From: JBASNZ01 sp049657775 | Lineage (GTDB): Bacteria > Actinomycetota > Coriobacteriia > Anaerosomatales > Anaerosomataceae | DNA: 61,408 nucleotides | Direction of reading: 5' to 3' | Assembly: GCA_049657775.1 (NCBI GenBank) | Contig: JBASNZ010000085.1 | Location: forward strand, 1 to 61,408 | Part shown: positions 60,140 through 61,408 of the stretch, one piece after another | Position numbering within the stretch: the stretch's first letter is position 1 | Layout of the letters: every line of letters begins with the position of its first letter | Notes under the pieces: model-generated | What the model was told of the DNA's origin: nothing | Seen by the model: only the letters and a program-made list of their open reading frames with translations | Databases searched by the model: none | Made by a program: the position numbers and the translations under genes

Positions 60140-60637
60140 CTAAACGTCGATCTCGGTGGGATGGGATCGCTCGTCGCCGAACCATTCCTCTTCGAAGTCG
60201 CCTTCGGCGATCCGGTCGATGTCCATTCGGATGTACTTACCCGTCGCCTCCACGGCGACCGTGCCATCGGAGAGGACGATCTCGCCGCTGCCCTCGAAGA
60301 GGCGGCCAGCATCGCGTGTGATCCGCCCGACGGCTCGCACGTCTTCGTCAAGCGGCACCGGCTTGCGGAACCGAACGGAGAGCTCGACGGTGACGCCCCA
60401 GGCATCGGGGTCGGCGATGCCGATCGCACGACCGATCGTCTCATCCAGGATGGTGGTCGCGATGCCGCCGTGCAGGCGGCCCGGGTAGCCCTGGTACTCG
60501 GCACGTGGAGTGAACACCGCCACGAGCTCGTCGCCATCGACCTCAAGGAATTGCGCGTGGAGTCCCGCGGTGTTCTCGGTGCCGCAGACCATGCACATCC
60601 GGCTCACGTTCTGGGTGGTCTTCACGCGACGACTCAT
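60140..60637 (-). CDS. Hotdog-fold thioesterase (PaaI/4HBT family)
   Basis: The 165-residue protein has the hotdog core with the conserved LHGGIATTILDETIGRAIG (about residues 55-75), a catalytic Asp/Glu in the helix, and a final VAVEATGKYIRMD strand. These enzymes hydrolyse acyl-CoA thioesters. The N-terminal C-M-V-C-G pair is unusual for the family. AAGGAG six bases before ATG 60637 decides against the upstream ATG at 60652. Substrate unknown. Confidence 0.85.
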   Translation of the reverse strand: MSRRVKTTQNVSRMCMVCGTENTAGLHAQFLEVDGDELVAVFTPRAEYQGYPGRLHGGIATTILDETIGRAIGIADPDAWGVTVELSVRFRKPVPLDEDVRAVGRITRDAGRLFEGSGEIVLSDGTVAVEATGKYIRMDIDRIAEGDFEEEWFGDERSHPTEIDV

Positions 60638-60769
60638 GGCGGTCTCCTTCATCTTGGGGATCGCGAATCATCATACACATCGGGAGTGTATGTGCTGCAC
60701 GCTCATGGCTCGGGGGTGCCGGCGTGTGTGGGACCGTGCCGCAGTTCATGATCCCCGAACCCGCTGACG

Positions 60770-60905
60770 GAAGCGTGAGTCGTCAGACGTGGACCAGCCA
60801 GTGCCCCAACGCCGCGATCTACTGGGCGCGCCAAGGTGTTCTACGCGAACTCAACGGCGGATGTCGAGGAGATCGGCTTTGACGAGTGGGCCGCCAAGCC
60901 CGACA
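60770..60905 (+). pseudogene. Frameshifted guanine/nucleoside deaminase relic
   Basis: One frame encodes TWTSQCPNAAIYWAR, matching the guanine deaminase motif TSCEPCPMC-x-AIYWAR but with the first zinc Cys lost. The frame then shifts, and VFYANSTADVEEIGFDEW continues in the next frame, as in intact proteins. The N-terminal half with the HAE zinc motif is gone. It is a decayed C-terminal fragment lying directly before the rlmA start. Confidence 0.6.
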
Positions 60906-61000
60906 AGGTAGAGTATCAGTGGCGAGCGGCGCGTCGTGACCCCACGGCCACTGCCGGTGGTCGCCCGCCTGCAGCTCTCGCACTCGTTCCGGGGAGTCCC

Positions 61001-61408
61001 ATGCTCGCTCATGTCATCGACGAACTCGCGTGCCCACACTGCGGCGCCGCACTCATCGTCGTCGACGCTACGCTGCGCTGCGAAAGCGGGCACTCGTTCG
61101 ACGTCGCGCGCCAGGGTTACGTGAGCCTGCTGCCGCGGGGCGCGCACGCAGATACCGCAGACACGCCGGCGATGGTTGAGGCGCGCGACGCGTTCCTGGG
61201 CGCCGGATACTACGCGCCGATCGCCGGGGCGGTTGCCGACGCGCTCGGCTCCGCGCTCGGCGCTGACGCCTCTGGCTGCGTGGTCGACATCGGCGCAGGC
61301 ACCGGCTACTACCTGGCACGCGTGCTCGACGGCATGCCCCGACTTGCCGGCCTGGCGCTCGACACGTCCAAGCCGGCGCTCCGCCGGGCCGCTCGCGCGC
61401 ACGAGCGC
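61001..61408 (+). CDS. rlmA: 23S rRNA (guanine-N1)-methyltransferase RlmA-like, 5' part
   Basis: The first 136 residues are present and run off the right edge. An N-terminal zinc knuckle (ACPHCGA, CESGHSF) and the GYVSLLPRG segment are typical of RlmA(I/II), followed by the SAM-binding motif VDIGAGTGYYLARVL (about residue 91). The family methylates a guanine in domain II of 23S rRNA. ATG 61001 has GGGGAG four bases upstream. No stop is seen because the window ends. Exact target position cannot be told. Confidence 0.85.
   Translation, partial: MLAHVIDELACPHCGAALIVVDATLRCESGHSFDVARQGYVSLLPRGAHADTADTPAMVEARDAFLGAGYYAPIAGAVADALGSALGADASGCVVDIGAGTGYYLARVLDGMPRLAGLALDTSKPALRRAARAHER

Overview
The window is high-GC bacterial DNA with dense, mostly operonic genes, actinobacterial-looking codon use, many GTG starts and strong GGAGG ribosome sites. 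Two exported proteins carry triple cell-wall-binding repeat 2 (PF04122) tails. Iron-sulfur assembly is a minimal SufC/SufB-type pair, and there is a heme O synthase homologue. Together this suggests an Actinomycetota lineage near the Coriobacteriia/OPB41 group. That placement is inference, because no rRNA gene is present.

Layout: 1-3.2 kb holds the end of a P-type ATPase and a wall-anchored NHL-repeat protein. 3.3-10.6 kb holds tRNA-Leu, a B12-binding-type radical SAM enzyme, a large SPFH protein with vault-like repeats, a HemN-like radical SAM enzyme coupled to a heme O synthase homologue, and two small unknown genes. 10.6-18.9 kb holds a 47-residue zinc ribbon gene, the SufB/SufC pair, a MutY-like glycosylase without an iron-sulfur cluster, larC-larB, a GGDEF protein and pheA.

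18.9-25.6 kb is an accessory-looking stretch. It has three VapBC-type toxin-antitoxin pairs, an HNH nuclease, an AlkA-like glycosylase and two clearly decayed genes (a GMC oxidoreductase and an AlbA_2 protein). 25.6-33 kb returns to core functions: a glycosyltransferase, serS, an unusual fusion of glucose-6-phosphate dehydrogenase to 6-phosphogluconate dehydrogenase, a PEGA/beta-propeller surface protein and a LOG-like protein coupled to the stub of an SDR gene.

33-43.4 kb holds a P2-type ATPase, an SIMPL lipoprotein, tRNA-Arg and tRNA-Ser, a slipin, and a threonine catabolic operon (tdh-kbl-ridA) followed by a DUF1611 gene and a convergent dipeptidase. 43.4-52.3 kb holds three more serine-type tRNAs, tadA, a GH13 glucosidase, an MgtA-like ATPase, a Ca2+/cation exchanger, yqeY and tdk. 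52.3-61.4 kb holds small membrane genes, an MBOAT/SGNH acetylation pair, a 1363-residue wall-binding multicopper oxidase, a hotdog thioesterase, a guanine deaminase relic and the start of rlmA.

The most interesting observations are a serine-type class II tRNA whose anticodon reads CGG (proline), the Zwf-Gnd fusion, the wall-anchored multicopper oxidase, and the unusual gathering of four serine-type tRNAs and serS in one 20-kb region.
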